Made by a program: the position numbers and the translations under genes
In this document: positions 54,426-63,550 of the stretch, piece by piece
Layout: each line of letters begins with the position of its first letter
How positions within the stretch are numbered: the first letter of the stretch is position 1
The notes under the pieces: model-generated
What the model saw: the letters and a program-made list of their open reading frames with translations, nothing else
What the model was told of the DNA's origin: nothing
Databases searched by the model: none
Assembly: GCF_000422765.1 (NCBI RefSeq)
Contig: NZ_KE383915.1
Location: 185,435 to 249,434, forward strand
Length of the DNA: 64,000 nucleotides
From: Neptunomonas japonica DSM 18939
GTDB lineage: Bacteria; Pseudomonadota; Gammaproteobacteria; Pseudomonadales; Balneatricaceae
Direction of reading: 5' to 3'

Positions 54426-55421
54426 TTACGCGTGCGCTTGCACAACAGTAATCGCAATAACATTGACCACATCTTTCGCACTACAGCCTCTTGAAAGATC
54501 ATTGGCGGGTTTGTTTAAACCTTGCAAAATAGGACCAATTGCATCGGCTTTACCAATTCTCTCTGCAAGCTTATAGCCAATATTTCCCGCCTCAAGGTTG
54601 GGAAAAATTAGTACATTGGCACGTCCATGCGTGGCAGAATCTGTTACTTTTCGATCAGATATTTCTGCCACAATCGCAGCATCTAACTGCACATCGCCAT
54701 CAATGGCCAAATCTGGCATTTTCTCTTGTACTAAACGCGTCGCTTCTACCACTTTATCTACAGCAGCATGTTTAGCACTACCACTGGTAGAGAAAGACAA
54801 CATGGCAACACGTGGCTCCTCTTCCAACAAGGTCCTAGCGCTATTAGACGCAGACATGGCAATCTGTGCGAGCTGTGAAGCGTCTGGATCAATAACCAGA
54901 CCACAATCGGCAAACAACACTCCGCCTTTGAGCTCGTGAAAAGGCTCGCATAGCATCATAAGGAAAAAGCTCGATATCATCGTGCTAGAAGGCGCCATAC
55001 CGATAATCTGAATCGCAGAGCGAACGGTATCACCCGTCGTATAAACAGCACCGGCTACTGAGCCATCAGCATCACCTAAACGCACCATCATCTGTGCATA
55101 ATGCAGAGGGTCTTTCATACTGATAGAAGCCTGCTCAATTGTCATGCCTTTAGCTTGGCGCAACTCGAACAACGCTTGAGCATACCTCCCTGTTGCATCA
55201 GACCTCGCTGGATCAATCAGAGCTATCGAGTTAAGATCAAAACCTAATTCAGCCGCTTTACTATTAATTGAGGCCGAATTTCCTAATAGAGTGATGTCGG
55301 CGATGCCTTTTTGAGTTGCTATCACTGCCGCTTCAATAATGCGAGGATCTTCCCCTTCTGCAAGTACTACCCTTTTAGGGTCTTCACTTGCACGTTTAAA
55401 AATATTATTCAGGGCCTTCAT
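54426..55421 (-). CDS. pta: Phosphate acetyltransferase
   Basis: A 331-residue short-form Pta that converts acetyl phosphate and CoA to acetyl-CoA. Matching segments are VVLAEGEDPRIIEAAVIA, DGSVAGAVYTTGDTVRSAIQIIG, SSFFLMML, FADCGLVIDPDASQLAQIA and DLSRGCSAKDVVNVIAITVVQA. It is the last step after Xsc in taurine dissimilation. It lies 200 bp past xsc, with a terminator and a leader stem in between, so it may be separately expressed. Confidence 0.93.
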   Translation of the reverse strand: MKALNNIFKRASEDPKRVVLAEGEDPRIIEAAVIATQKGIADITLLGNSASINSKAAELGFDLNSIALIDPARSDATGRYAQALFELRQAKGMTIEQASISMKDPLHYAQMMVRLGDADGSVAGAVYTTGDTVRSAIQIIGMAPSSTMISSFFLMMLCEPFHELKGGVLFADCGLVIDPDASQLAQIAMSASNSARTLLEEEPRVAMLSFSTSGSAKHAAVDKVVEATRLVQEKMPDLAIDGDVQLDAAIVAEISDRKVTDSATHGRANVLIFPNLEAGNIGYKLAERIGKADAIGPILQGLNKPANDLSRGCSAKDVVNVIAITVVQAHA

Positions 55422-55440
55422 ATCTACTTATCCTCAAGGA

Positions 55441-55465
55441 TTGCTCAGAGGGAGCCTCTGAGCAA
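55441..55465. repeat. Perfect 11-bp inverted repeat in pta leader
   Basis: TTGCTCAGAGG and CCTCTGAGCAA flank a 3-bp loop, ending 20 bp before the pta ATG. No T tract follows. It may be an operator or a leader stem next to the ribosome site. Confidence 0.5.
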
Positions 55466-55560
55466 CTCACTATTAAAAATGAGTTATTCGCAGGAGCCTA
55501 AAAAGAATCAATATAAAAATGTCTAACGATAACGAAACAGCTGACAGGCATAAGTAAAGT

Positions 55561-55592
55561 TTAAAAGAACCGAAGGCCGGCTAGCCTTCGGT
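55561..55592 (-). terminator. Rho-independent terminator of ald-xsc
   Basis: ACCGAAGG and CCTTCGGT form an 8-bp stem with an 8-nt loop; on the minus strand TCTTTTAA follows. It lies 30 bp past the xsc stop. Confidence 0.7.
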
Positions 55593-55621
55593 AAGGTACA
55601 TCTTAGCCAGTCTACAAAGGC

Positions 55622-57391
55622 TTACTGGAAGTCTTTGTACTTATCCAAGTGACGAACTGGTTTAGAAAGTGCATCACGACGGAACGGATCGCCTAGCTCA
55701 CGAGTACACATGATCTCGATAACAGTGGTCTTGCGATTTTCCATCTGGTCGTTAAGAGCAGCTTTCAAAGCAGCACCAACGTCTTCTAGCTTATCAACTA
55801 CAACACCTTGAGCGCCCATAGAGCGTGCAATATCTGCAAAGCTTGGGTTTTCTAGCTCACCAGCAACGAAGCGGCGGTTGTAGAAATCTACCTGGTTCTT
55901 CTTCTCTGCACCCCATTGGCGGTTATGGAAAACGATTGCAGTAACAGGAATATCTTCACGTACGCATGTCATGATTTCCATCATAGACATACCCCATGCG
56001 CCGTCACCAGCGTAAGAGATACCTGGACGATCAGGAGCCGCAACTTTAGCACCGATCATTGTAGGCAATGCATAACCACAGTTACCGAAAGCCATTGCCG
56101 CGAAGAAAGAACGTGGACGTTCAAAACGCAAGTAGCTGTTAGAAACAGAGTTAATGTTACCGATATCAGTTGATACCATTACGTCAGCAGGCATCGCTTT
56201 TTCAAGCTCACGTAGGACCTGGCGTGGGTGTAGGTATTGACCTTCTTCACCATTTTGCTCTGCGATCATCTCCATAGAGTAATCGTCGCGCTCGTGGATC
56301 CACTCGTCCAGCTCCTTCTCCCAAGATGCTTTCTCAGCTGCAACTTCAGCTTCACGAGCAGCACGGTTATCAAGACACTTTGCAGGCTTGCCTTCCATAA
56401 GAGCCATGATAGATTTAGCGGCTGCTTTAGCATCACCACAAATTGCTACATCAACTTTCTTAACCAAACCTAGCATTTTAGGGTTGCAATCAATCTGGAT
56501 AATTTTAGCGTTCTTCGGCCAGTAATCTAGACCGTGCTGTGGCAAGGTACCGAATGGACCTAGACGAGTACCAAGCGCTAGTACAACATCCGCTTTAGCA
56601 ATCAGCTTCATCGCTGCTTTAGAACCCTGGTAACCCAGAGGACCACACCAGTTAGGGTGAGATGCAGGGAAAGAGTCATTGTGTAGGTAGCTGTTTACAA
56701 CTGGCAGACCAAGCTGCTCAGAGATAGCGATAGCTTCGTTGAAAGCATCACCGATAACCACACCACCACCAGAGATCATTACTGGGAATTCAGCATTAGC
56801 TAGTAATTCAGCAGCTGCTTTAAGTGACTCTTCACCACCAGCAGCACGCTCTATACGGATAGGCTGAGGTATCTCACAGTCAATATCTCCGTAGAACAAG
56901 TCACGTGGAATGTTCAACTGAGTAGGGCCGTTTTCTAGCATAGCGCGGTCAAAACAACGCGCAGTGTATTCAGCCATACGTGCGTTGTTAGTTACTGTTA
57001 CCTGGAACTTAGTAATAGTTTCGAAGAACGGTAGCTGTTGAGCTTCCTGGAATCCACCCAACCACTGAGTGTTAGTACCTGTTTCTGGTGTGATACATAC
57101 AACAGGAGAGTGAGCCCAGTATGCCGCAGCAATTGCTGTAACAAAGTTTGTGATACCCGGACCATTCTGAGCAATACACACACCGTGACGACCTGATACA
57201 CGAGAGTAACCGTCAGCCATGTGACCACCGCCCTGCTCATGCACTACAGGAATCAAACGAATACCTGCAGGAGTGAAGATATCCATTGCGTCCATAAAAG
57301 CTGAACCCATGATACCGAAACAATCAGTTACACCATTTGCAACAAGTGTTTCCACCATTGCTTCACTAGGAGTCATACGAGCCATAGTCAT
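55622..57391 (-). CDS. xsc: Sulfoacetaldehyde acetyltransferase
   Basis: A 589-residue ThDP-dependent enzyme. It converts sulfoacetaldehyde and phosphate into acetyl phosphate and sulfite. The N-terminal domain starts MTPSEAMVETLVANGVTDCFGIMGSAFMDAMDIF with the activating Glu in PVVHEQGGGHMADGY. The ThDP-binding motif is GDGAWGMSMMEIMTCVRE with FHNRQWGAEKKNQVDFYNRRFVAGEL, typical of Xsc. It follows ald by 57 bp and likely shares its promoter and the paired CTGG sites. Released sulfite must be oxidised or exported. Confidence 0.95.
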   Translation of the reverse strand: MTMARMTPSEAMVETLVANGVTDCFGIMGSAFMDAMDIFTPAGIRLIPVVHEQGGGHMADGYSRVSGRHGVCIAQNGPGITNFVTAIAAAYWAHSPVVCITPETGTNTQWLGGFQEAQQLPFFETITKFQVTVTNNARMAEYTARCFDRAMLENGPTQLNIPRDLFYGDIDCEIPQPIRIERAAGGEESLKAAAELLANAEFPVMISGGGVVIGDAFNEAIAISEQLGLPVVNSYLHNDSFPASHPNWCGPLGYQGSKAAMKLIAKADVVLALGTRLGPFGTLPQHGLDYWPKNAKIIQIDCNPKMLGLVKKVDVAICGDAKAAAKSIMALMEGKPAKCLDNRAAREAEVAAEKASWEKELDEWIHERDDYSMEMIAEQNGEEGQYLHPRQVLRELEKAMPADVMVSTDIGNINSVSNSYLRFERPRSFFAAMAFGNCGYALPTMIGAKVAAPDRPGISYAGDGAWGMSMMEIMTCVREDIPVTAIVFHNRQWGAEKKNQVDFYNRRFVAGELENPSFADIARSMGAQGVVVDKLEDVGAALKAALNDQMENRKTTVIEIMCTRELGDPFRRDALSKPVRHLDKYKDFQ

Positions 57392-57448
57392 AATTCCTTA
57401 TTATTAATATTGACAACAATTTCTGCTGTCGGTGAAAAAGTTAAATAA

Positions 57449-58555
57449 TCAAGCACAGTAAGAGATGTATTCACGTCCTAGTGCATCAGCTACTTCTTTG
57501 CTAGTAATTTGCCCGTTATGGACATTCAGACCATTCGCTAGATGCTTGTCACGGCGAATTGCTTCCTGCCAGCCAAGATCAGCTAGTGAAACGATAAATG
57601 GTAGCGTTGCATTGTTTAGAGCCAATGTTGAGGTACGAGCAACCGCTCCCGGCATATTGGCAACACAATAATGAACAACACCATCCACAATATAAGTAGG
57701 GTCCTGGTGTGTTGTTGCATGAGACGTTGCAAAGCAACCTCCCTGATCAATTGCAACATCAACGACGGCTGAACCAGGCTTCATGCGAGAAACCATATCA
57801 GCAGTCACCAGTTTTGGCGCTGCAGCGCCAGGAATTAGCACACCACCAATCACTAGATCGGCTGAGAGTACGTGCTCTTCCAGCGTTGCTTTACTTGAAT
57901 ACACAGTTTGAATAGCCGTGCCAAATTCAGATACCAAGCGGCGCAAGACATCAACAGAACGATCTAAGATAACCACTTGGGCACCCATGCCGATAGCCAT
58001 ACGAGCTGCGTTAGAGCCAACGACTCCGCCACCTATAATGGTAACTTTCGCAGGCTCAACACCTGGCACGCCACCAAGAAGCATACCGCAACCTTCTTTG
58101 GATTTTTCCAAGCAAGCCGCGCCCGCTTGAATAGACATACGCCCCGCGACTTCAGACATTGGCGCTAATAAAGGCAACCCGCCTCTATCCGATGTGACTG
58201 TTTCATAAGCGATACATGTTGCACCACTAGCTTGAAGGTCATCTGTTTGATCAGGATCAGGAGCAAGATGAAGATAGGTAAATAGTAACTGGCCTGGACG
58301 AAGCATTTTACGCTCGACAGCCTGAGGCTCTTTTACTTTAACGATCATATCTGCAGCAGCAAAAATCTCTTTTGCTGTTTCAATAATCGTAGCCCCTGCT
58401 GCAAGATAATCTGCATCGGTAAAACCAATACCAACACCGCCATTGGCTTCGACCATTACTTGATGACCACGACTGGTTAGCTCCTCAACACTAGCGGGAA
58501 CCATACCAATACGGTACTCATGATTTTTGATCTCTTTAGGAACGCCTATCAACAT
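57449..58555 (-). CDS. ald: Alanine dehydrogenase
   Basis: A 368-residue NAD-dependent alanine dehydrogenase. ATG at 58555 (MLIGVPKEIKNHEYRIGM) is chosen because it is the family start and GGGAG lies 7 bp upstream. Seen are KVKEPQ, LFTYLHLAPD, ATCIAYETV, the nucleotide motif VTIIGGGVVGSNAARMAIGMGAQVVILD and NMPGAVARTSTLALNNATLP. It regenerates pyruvate for Tpa and releases ammonium. It heads the ald-xsc unit and has the paired CTGG sites about 130 bp upstream. Confidence 0.94.
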   Translation of the reverse strand: MLIGVPKEIKNHEYRIGMVPASVEELTSRGHQVMVEANGGVGIGFTDADYLAAGATIIETAKEIFAAADMIVKVKEPQAVERKMLRPGQLLFTYLHLAPDPDQTDDLQASGATCIAYETVTSDRGGLPLLAPMSEVAGRMSIQAGAACLEKSKEGCGMLLGGVPGVEPAKVTIIGGGVVGSNAARMAIGMGAQVVILDRSVDVLRRLVSEFGTAIQTVYSSKATLEEHVLSADLVIGGVLIPGAAAPKLVTADMVSRMKPGSAVVDVAIDQGGCFATSHATTHQDPTYIVDGVVHYCVANMPGAVARTSTLALNNATLPFIVSLADLGWQEAIRRDKHLANGLNVHNGQITSKEVADALGREYISYCA

Positions 58556-58670
58556 AATACCACTCCCGTTTACTATTATTATCATTCAAGGTAGTAGAGT
58601 TTTTTTCTGGGTTGGTCTGTTACAAAAACATCATCACCAACACAAATTGCATGGTTAGAAGATTAGGAGT

Positions 58671-58680
58671 CTGGCCCTAA
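58671..58680 (+). promoter_or_regulatory. Extra CTGG decamer near ald promoter
   Basis: CTGGCCCTAA, identical to the second decamer at 47682-47691 but on the opposite strand to the ald pair and without a partner at 23 bp. It may be an accessory TauR half site. Confidence 0.35.
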
Positions 58681-58685
58681 AGTCA

Positions 58686-58718
58686 GTAGAACCAGATTTA
58701 AAGAATGGGTTGAGCCAG
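58686..58718 (-). promoter_or_regulatory. Putative TauR operator upstream of ald-xsc
   Basis: On the minus strand CTGGCTCAAC (from 58718) and CTGGTTCTAC (from 58695) start 23 bp apart, pointing toward ald. CTGGTTCTAC is identical to the one before the TRAP operon. Confidence 0.65.
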
Positions 58719-58783
58719 AGAAAGTAAAACCATGCACATATTTATAAGTTATTTAAATACAATAACTTACGGAAACGCAAAAA

Positions 58784-58816
58784 TAAAAAAACCACTTATT
58801 AAAGTGGTTTTTTTTG
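58784..58816. terminator. Bidirectional terminator after tauR
   Basis: AACCACTT and AAGTGGTT form an 8-bp stem with a 4-nt loop, with A and T tracts on both sides. On the minus strand it ends tauR 20 bp past its stop, so ald needs its own promoter. Confidence 0.8.
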
Positions 58817-58835
58817 GTGACCCATCAACACGGAA

Positions 58836-60314
58836 TCAAACCATAGAGTGAATCAATTCAGCCAGTTTCTTAATTCCTGGTTCAATCCGGTCAGTAGAAA
58901 TAGAGGAATATCCTAACCTGAAGTAGTTCGCAGGAGGAGCATCATCAAGAAAATGAATTGCACCTGCCTCGATCAAAATACTTTCATCTTTTGCACGCTC
59001 TTGCAAAACAGAAGCATCCAAACCTTCCGGGCCTTTAACCCAGTAACAAGATCCCCCAAATGTGGGTTGATCATGCGACTCTGGTAAGTGAGCCGTTAGG
59101 GCCTCATCCATTGCTCTCCAGCGTGTTTGATAATTGCGCATAATATTCATAATCAAAGAGTCGTGATAACCACGCTCTAAAAACAGAGCAACTGAGCGCT
59201 GATTATTAGCTGCTGGATGTCGCACCATTAAACGGCGCAAAGCTCTAGCTTCGTGAATAAGCTCAGCAGGCCCCACCAAATAACCCACCCGCAACCCCGG
59301 TGCTAATGTCTTTGATAAGCTACCGATGTAAAGCACTCGGTCGTTCTTATCCAAGCTTTTTAAAGCCGGTATTGGGTTGGTTTTAAAGTTAGTTTCACTT
59401 TCATAGTCATCTTCGATGATGATGAAATCATCTTCATTTGCGCGACGTAGCAGCTCGTACCTACGCTCGATTGGCATAGTTACGGTTGTCGGACACTGAT
59501 GACTGGGTGTGGTATACACAAGATCACAGCCTTTGAGTCGGTCATCAACAATCATTCCATCCTTATCGACTGGAATAGTACGCACTTGAGAAGGGTTGAG
59601 CTTGGCTATATTGCGAATATCAACATAACCCGGATTCTCTAACCCCATCACGCTAGTCTTATCAAGGAGAAGCTTTGCCAGCATATACAGTGATTGCTGC
59701 GCGCCAACGGTAACCAAAATCTGATCAGCAGAAGCCCACACTCCACGCCTCGGCAATAAACGCGTGCGGATTTGCTCTACTAATAAAGGATCGTCATTAT
59801 CAAAGCGATCCGCCGCCCACTCACTAATCGAGGGACCACTGACAGCATCTCTACAACACTCACGCCAATTCACTGTCGGAAATAGCGATGAATCAAATTG
59901 CCCATAAATAAATGGGTAATTGTATTTTTGCCAGTCACGCGGCTTGATGACATTCGTTTGTTGCGATGGTTTTAATTTAAAACGCCCTTCCCAGTACGGG
60001 CAATAAGTACCCGCAGATTCATCATCTTGCGAATCACTCGGCGGAGGCGTTTTCACCTGCCCCTGCAAGATATCAGGGTTAACGTAATATCCACTTCTCT
60101 CTCTTGCAATCAAATATCCATCATCTAACAAATGCTCATAAGTCAAAACGACCGTATTACGTGCGACATGAAGCTGTTGAGCCAGTTTTCTACTAGAAGG
60201 TAATGGAGAGTCAACAGGAATATTGCCATTCAATATAGCCGCTGCGATCTGCTCTCTCAACTGCTGCTGAAGACTACCGCCCTTACCAGGAGTTAAGTGA
60301 AAGAGATGAAACAT
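58836..60314 (-). CDS. tauR: TauR-like MocR-family activator of taurine genes
   Basis: A 492-residue MocR protein: GntR winged helix at about residues 12-80 (PLPSSRKLAQQLHVARNTVVLTYEHL) and an aminotransferase-like domain from about 130 with PLP Lys335 (YIGSLSKTLAPGLRVGYLVG). TauR of Rhodobacter capsulatus activates tpa and xsc for taurine use. This gene lies between tpa and ald, and paired CTGG decamers occur before both units and before the TRAP operon. A paralogue is at 9039-10505. Confidence 0.88.
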   Translation of the reverse strand: MFHLFHLTPGKGGSLQQQLREQIAAAILNGNIPVDSPLPSSRKLAQQLHVARNTVVLTYEHLLDDGYLIARERSGYYVNPDILQGQVKTPPPSDSQDDESAGTYCPYWEGRFKLKPSQQTNVIKPRDWQKYNYPFIYGQFDSSLFPTVNWRECCRDAVSGPSISEWAADRFDNDDPLLVEQIRTRLLPRRGVWASADQILVTVGAQQSLYMLAKLLLDKTSVMGLENPGYVDIRNIAKLNPSQVRTIPVDKDGMIVDDRLKGCDLVYTTPSHQCPTTVTMPIERRYELLRRANEDDFIIIEDDYESETNFKTNPIPALKSLDKNDRVLYIGSLSKTLAPGLRVGYLVGPAELIHEARALRRLMVRHPAANNQRSVALFLERGYHDSLIMNIMRNYQTRWRAMDEALTAHLPESHDQPTFGGSCYWVKGPEGLDASVLQERAKDESILIEAGAIHFLDDAPPANYFRLGYSSISTDRIEPGIKKLAELIHSMV

Positions 60315-60549
60315 TCATTTAGCCTTTTACAATAAATTCTTGTTTTAATTTTTGCACACTAATCTCCAACCATCAAACTAGCATGAACAGATGGCCTCAA
60401 AGCGGCAAACCTATAAGCGATGCATAAAATAAAGCACCATGACACGCAGTATAGTGTATGGCAGTCGATTACTCAGCAGACTTGTATCAAGGATAGAGAA
60501 ATATAAATTTTTGGTAAGTTTCAACGAAGCAAAGCAGTTTTTGTCGTAA

Positions 60550-60579
60550 AGACAACTATCCAAGAATGGATAGTTGTCT
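60550..60579 (-). terminator. Terminator of tpa
   Basis: AGACAACTATCCA and TGGATAGTTGTCT form a perfect 13-bp stem with a 4-nt loop, 35 bp past the tpa stop. A short T run follows on the minus strand (TCTTTACG). Confidence 0.65.
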
Positions 60580-60613
60580 ATTTAACGTAGACTAAGACTT
60601 AGATAGTCGTGTC

Positions 60614-62011
60614 TTATGCATTAGGAGCTATTTCAGCCAATGCATTATCAATAGCATCAACGATTTTATCGATATCAGCTTGTGTAGCAATTAACGCGGG
60701 GCTCAAGCAAATAGTATTGTTGTACTCTTTGAATGAACGGTTAGTTCGACCAATAATGACACCATTTTTCATGCAGTGCGCACCAATAGCCATCGCAACA
60801 CTTTCATCAACAGGCTCTTTAGTCACACGATCTTTAACCATCTCAAAACCAGCAAACAAGCCTTTACCACGTACATCACCGATGACGTCGTATTTTTCCA
60901 TTAGCTGATTCAAACGGCCTTTCAAGTACTCGCCCTGCTGATTTACATTATCAAGCAGATTCTCATCTTCGATGATTTGCATGTTAACCAATGCCGCTGC
61001 AGGACCTGCAGTACAACCACCAAACGTAGAAATATCACGGAAGTAGTCCATACGTGGATCTTCAGGATCTTTAAACTGATCAAATAGATCTTCAGTCATA
61101 ACGGTGCATGAAATTGCTGCATAACCAGACGCAACACCTTTAGCCATCGTTACCATATCTGGCTTAATACCGTAATGCTGGTAACCAAACCATGTTCCCG
61201 TACGGCCTAAGCCACATACAACTTCATCGATATGAAGCAGGATATCGTATTGTTTACAAATTTCTTGAACACGCTCCCAGTAACCATGAGGCGGCTCAAT
61301 AACACCACCACCTGCTGTGATTGGCTCTAAGCACAATGCTCCAACAGTTTCAGGACCTTCTGCGAGAATAACTTTTTCAATCTCATTAGCAGCCCAAACG
61401 CCGTAATTTTCTTTATCTGACTCTTCTTGAGCACGATATTCACAACAATGCGGTACTTCTACGAAACCAGGTGTAAACGGACCGTACTGGTTTTTACGCT
61501 CGTACTGACCAGTCGCACTTAGCGCTGTAATAGTCGTGCCGTGATAGTCACGCTCACGGAATAAGATTTTATGCTTTTGTCCGCCATTTTTCTTAGCTGC
61601 TAGCTGGCGAACAATTTTAAATGCTTTTTCATTTGCTTCTGAACCTGAGTTTGAATAATAAACACGGCTCATGCCTGGCATTTTAGCAATTAGTTTTTCT
61701 GCAAACTGTGCAGCAGGTACGTTACCCGCAGTTTGAGCGAAATAGTTAAGGGTAACCAGCTGGTCACGCACTGCATCAGCGATTTCTGTACGACCGTAGC
61801 CAACATTGACTGTCCATACTGCGCCAGATACTGCATCCAGATATTCATTACCTTTCGCATCCCAAACACGCATGCCTTCGCCTTTAACAATAACCATCGG
61901 ATCAGCTTCTTCGAATGGTTTATGTTGCGTTAGATGATGCCAGATATGTTTACGGTCGTTACCAACCACTTCTTTTGCATCAAATTCGTTAGCGTTGTAA
62001 GTCATACTCAC
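60614..62011 (-). CDS. tpa: Taurine--pyruvate aminotransferase
   Basis: A 465-residue class III aminotransferase that moves the amino group of taurine to pyruvate, giving sulfoacetaldehyde and alanine. The PLP lysine is Lys291 (DMVTMAKGVASGYAAISCTVM), the cofactor Asp is in LLHIDEVVCGLGRTG and phosphate binding is in SNSGSEANEKAFKIVRQ. The Tpa identity rests on family resemblance plus linkage to tauR, ald, xsc and pta. Paired CTGG decamers lie about 180 bp upstream. Confidence 0.92.
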   Translation of the reverse strand: MSMTYNANEFDAKEVVGNDRKHIWHHLTQHKPFEEADPMVIVKGEGMRVWDAKGNEYLDAVSGAVWTVNVGYGRTEIADAVRDQLVTLNYFAQTAGNVPAAQFAEKLIAKMPGMSRVYYSNSGSEANEKAFKIVRQLAAKKNGGQKHKILFRERDYHGTTITALSATGQYERKNQYGPFTPGFVEVPHCCEYRAQEESDKENYGVWAANEIEKVILAEGPETVGALCLEPITAGGGVIEPPHGYWERVQEICKQYDILLHIDEVVCGLGRTGTWFGYQHYGIKPDMVTMAKGVASGYAAISCTVMTEDLFDQFKDPEDPRMDYFRDISTFGGCTAGPAAALVNMQIIEDENLLDNVNQQGEYLKGRLNQLMEKYDVIGDVRGKGLFAGFEMVKDRVTKEPVDESVAMAIGAHCMKNGVIIGRTNRSFKEYNNTICLSPALIATQADIDKIVDAIDNALAEIAPNA

Positions 62012-62188
62012 TTCCTCTGAAATACTGTTATTTTTATACTGAGGCAGGAGCTCTGCTCCTAACTTCTGTCGTTTTTATAAAGACTGAAGCGCGTCAACGT
62101 ACTTACACTTAAGGTTTAACACCTATAAAAAAGCACCCCGCTCGGCCTACCAATGACGTTTAAATTACTGTCCAAGCATGAAAGTGAG

Positions 62189-62221
62189 TTAGAACCAGAT
62201 CTTTCACAATAATGATACCAG
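62189..62221 (-). promoter_or_regulatory. Putative TauR operator upstream of tpa
   Basis: On the minus strand CTGGTATCAT (from 62221) and CTGGTTCTAA (from 62198) start 23 bp apart and point toward tpa. CTGGTTCTA is shared with the ald and TRAP sites. Confidence 0.6.
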
Positions 62222-62270
62222 CGTATTAAATACACACTTTCGACCTTCATTCAGGCACAGAGGCAAGGCT

Positions 62271-62303
62271 CTGGACTCACGATTCAAAACACTTTGGCCC
62301 TTC
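62271..62303 (+). promoter_or_regulatory. Possible TauR-type pair facing thiS
   Basis: CTGGACTCAC (62271) and TTGGCCCTTC (62294) start 23 bp apart on the plus strand, about 87 bp before the thiS ATG. The second repeat has TTGG rather than CTGG, so this pair is weaker than the others. Confidence 0.35.
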
Positions 62304-62389
62304 TAGATTAACGGCACTTTTCCGACTATTGCAGCATAAAAATAACTGAACATATCTATTGTTCTGGTGTGAATTAGAAGGAAAATAAA

Positions 62390-62593
62390 ATGATTCGGCT
62401 TACGGTTAACGGCGAAACAATGCAGCTCTACAGCACAGATAATTTGAAACAATTACTAGAATCACTTCACCTAGGTGAGAAGCGAGTTGCTGTTGAAGTT
62501 AATCGAGAAATCATCCCTCAAAGTTTGCATCAAACCACTCGCATTCGTGAAGGCGATCGAGTAGAAATTGTACGGGCCATCGGTGGAGGCTAG
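62390..62593 (+). CDS. thiS: Thiamine biosynthesis sulfur carrier ThiS
   Basis: A 67-residue ubiquitin-fold protein ending in the Gly-Gly tail that is adenylated and thiocarboxylated (RVEIVRAIGGG). The start MIRLTVNGETMQL is preceded by GAAGGAAA. It donates sulfur to ThiG for thiazole formation. thiG follows 49 bp downstream. Confidence 0.92.
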   Translation: MIRLTVNGETMQLYSTDNLKQLLESLHLGEKRVAVEVNREIIPQSLHQTTRIREGDRVEIVRAIGGG

Positions 62594-62642
62594 CAAAAAA
62601 ACATCTTGAATTCATTAGCTTACCGACTTATAGGAAACCTGT

Positions 62643-63440
62643 ATGACACCTGACTTCACTTTAAATGACCCACTTATTATTGCGGACCGCACCTTCACAT
62701 CACGGCTTATGATTGGTACTGGCAAGTACAAAGATATGGAAGAAACACGCCAAGCAATTGAAACGAGTGGTGCCGAAATAGTTACTCTCGCTGTGCGTCG
62801 AACCAATATTGGACAGAATCCGAATGAGCCCAATTTATTAGATGTCATCTCACCAGAAAAATATTGCATACTGCCAAACACTGCCTTTTGCTATACAGCG
62901 GAAGAAGCTGTACGCACCTGCCGTTTAGCAAGAGAACTGCTCGGTGGGCACGATCTTGTGAAACTCGAAGTGCTCGGTGATGAAAAAACCTTATACCCCA
63001 ACGTAACAGAAACACTCAAAGCCGCTGAAATATTAATAAATGATGGCTTCAAGGTCATGGTTTATACAAGTGATGACCCGCTAATAGCGAAGCGATTAGA
63101 AGATATGGGCTGCGTTGCTGTTATGCCACTAGGTGCGCCAATTGGCTCAGGACTTGGTATTAGCAACCCTCACAATATAAAGCTGATTCTTGAAAATGCT
63201 CAGGTGCCAATTATTGTAGATGCCGGTGTAGGAACACCTTCTGATGCAACGCTCGCCATGGAGCTTGGGTGCGCAGGAGTATTGATGAACAGCGCAGTAG
63301 CACATGCCCAACAGCCCGTATTAATGGCCCAGGCTATGCGTAAAGCGGTTGAGTGTGGCCGTGAAGGTTACTTGGCTGGGCGAATGCCTCGTAAAGCATA
63401 TGCCAGCGCCTCTTCACCTATTGAAGGTACTATTTCGTAA
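62643..63440 (+). CDS. thiG: Thiazole synthase
   Basis: A 265-residue TIM-barrel enzyme that builds the thiamine thiazole from deoxyxylulose phosphate, dehydroglycine and ThiS thiocarboxylate. Seen are [57 protein letters not shown] and [32 protein letters not shown]. It forms an operon with thiS. Xsc, encoded nearby, needs the final product ThDP as cofactor. Confidence 0.95.
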   Translation: MTPDFTLNDPLIIADRTFTSRLMIGTGKYKDMEETRQAIETSGAEIVTLAVRRTNIGQNPNEPNLLDVISPEKYCILPNTAFCYTAEEAVRTCRLARELLGGHDLVKLEVLGDEKTLYPNVTETLKAAEILINDGFKVMVYTSDDPLIAKRLEDMGCVAVMPLGAPIGSGLGISNPHNIKLILENAQVPIIVDAGVGTPSDATLAMELGCAGVLMNSAVAHAQQPVLMAQAMRKAVECGREGYLAGRMPRKAYASASSPIEGTIS

Positions 63441-63550
63441 TAAAAAACCTATAAAATGACAGCAGCAACTGGCATTTATGCTCTGATGCTAGCTGTCATT
63501 TCTTCGTTGTGTACTCTTGATCACACAACTATTCTTCCTCAATCAACAGC

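Larger units (their letters stand above)
62012..62389. other. Intergenic region between tpa and thiS
   Basis: About 380 bp between divergent genes. It holds two 23-bp-spaced decamer pairs, one per direction (62189-62221 and 62271-62303). No THI-box riboswitch (no CTGAGA core) was seen before thiS. Confidence 0.6.

Noticed and set aside
62012-62389. TPP riboswitch before thiS
   Set aside because: No CTGAGA core or matching second helix could be found in the leader.
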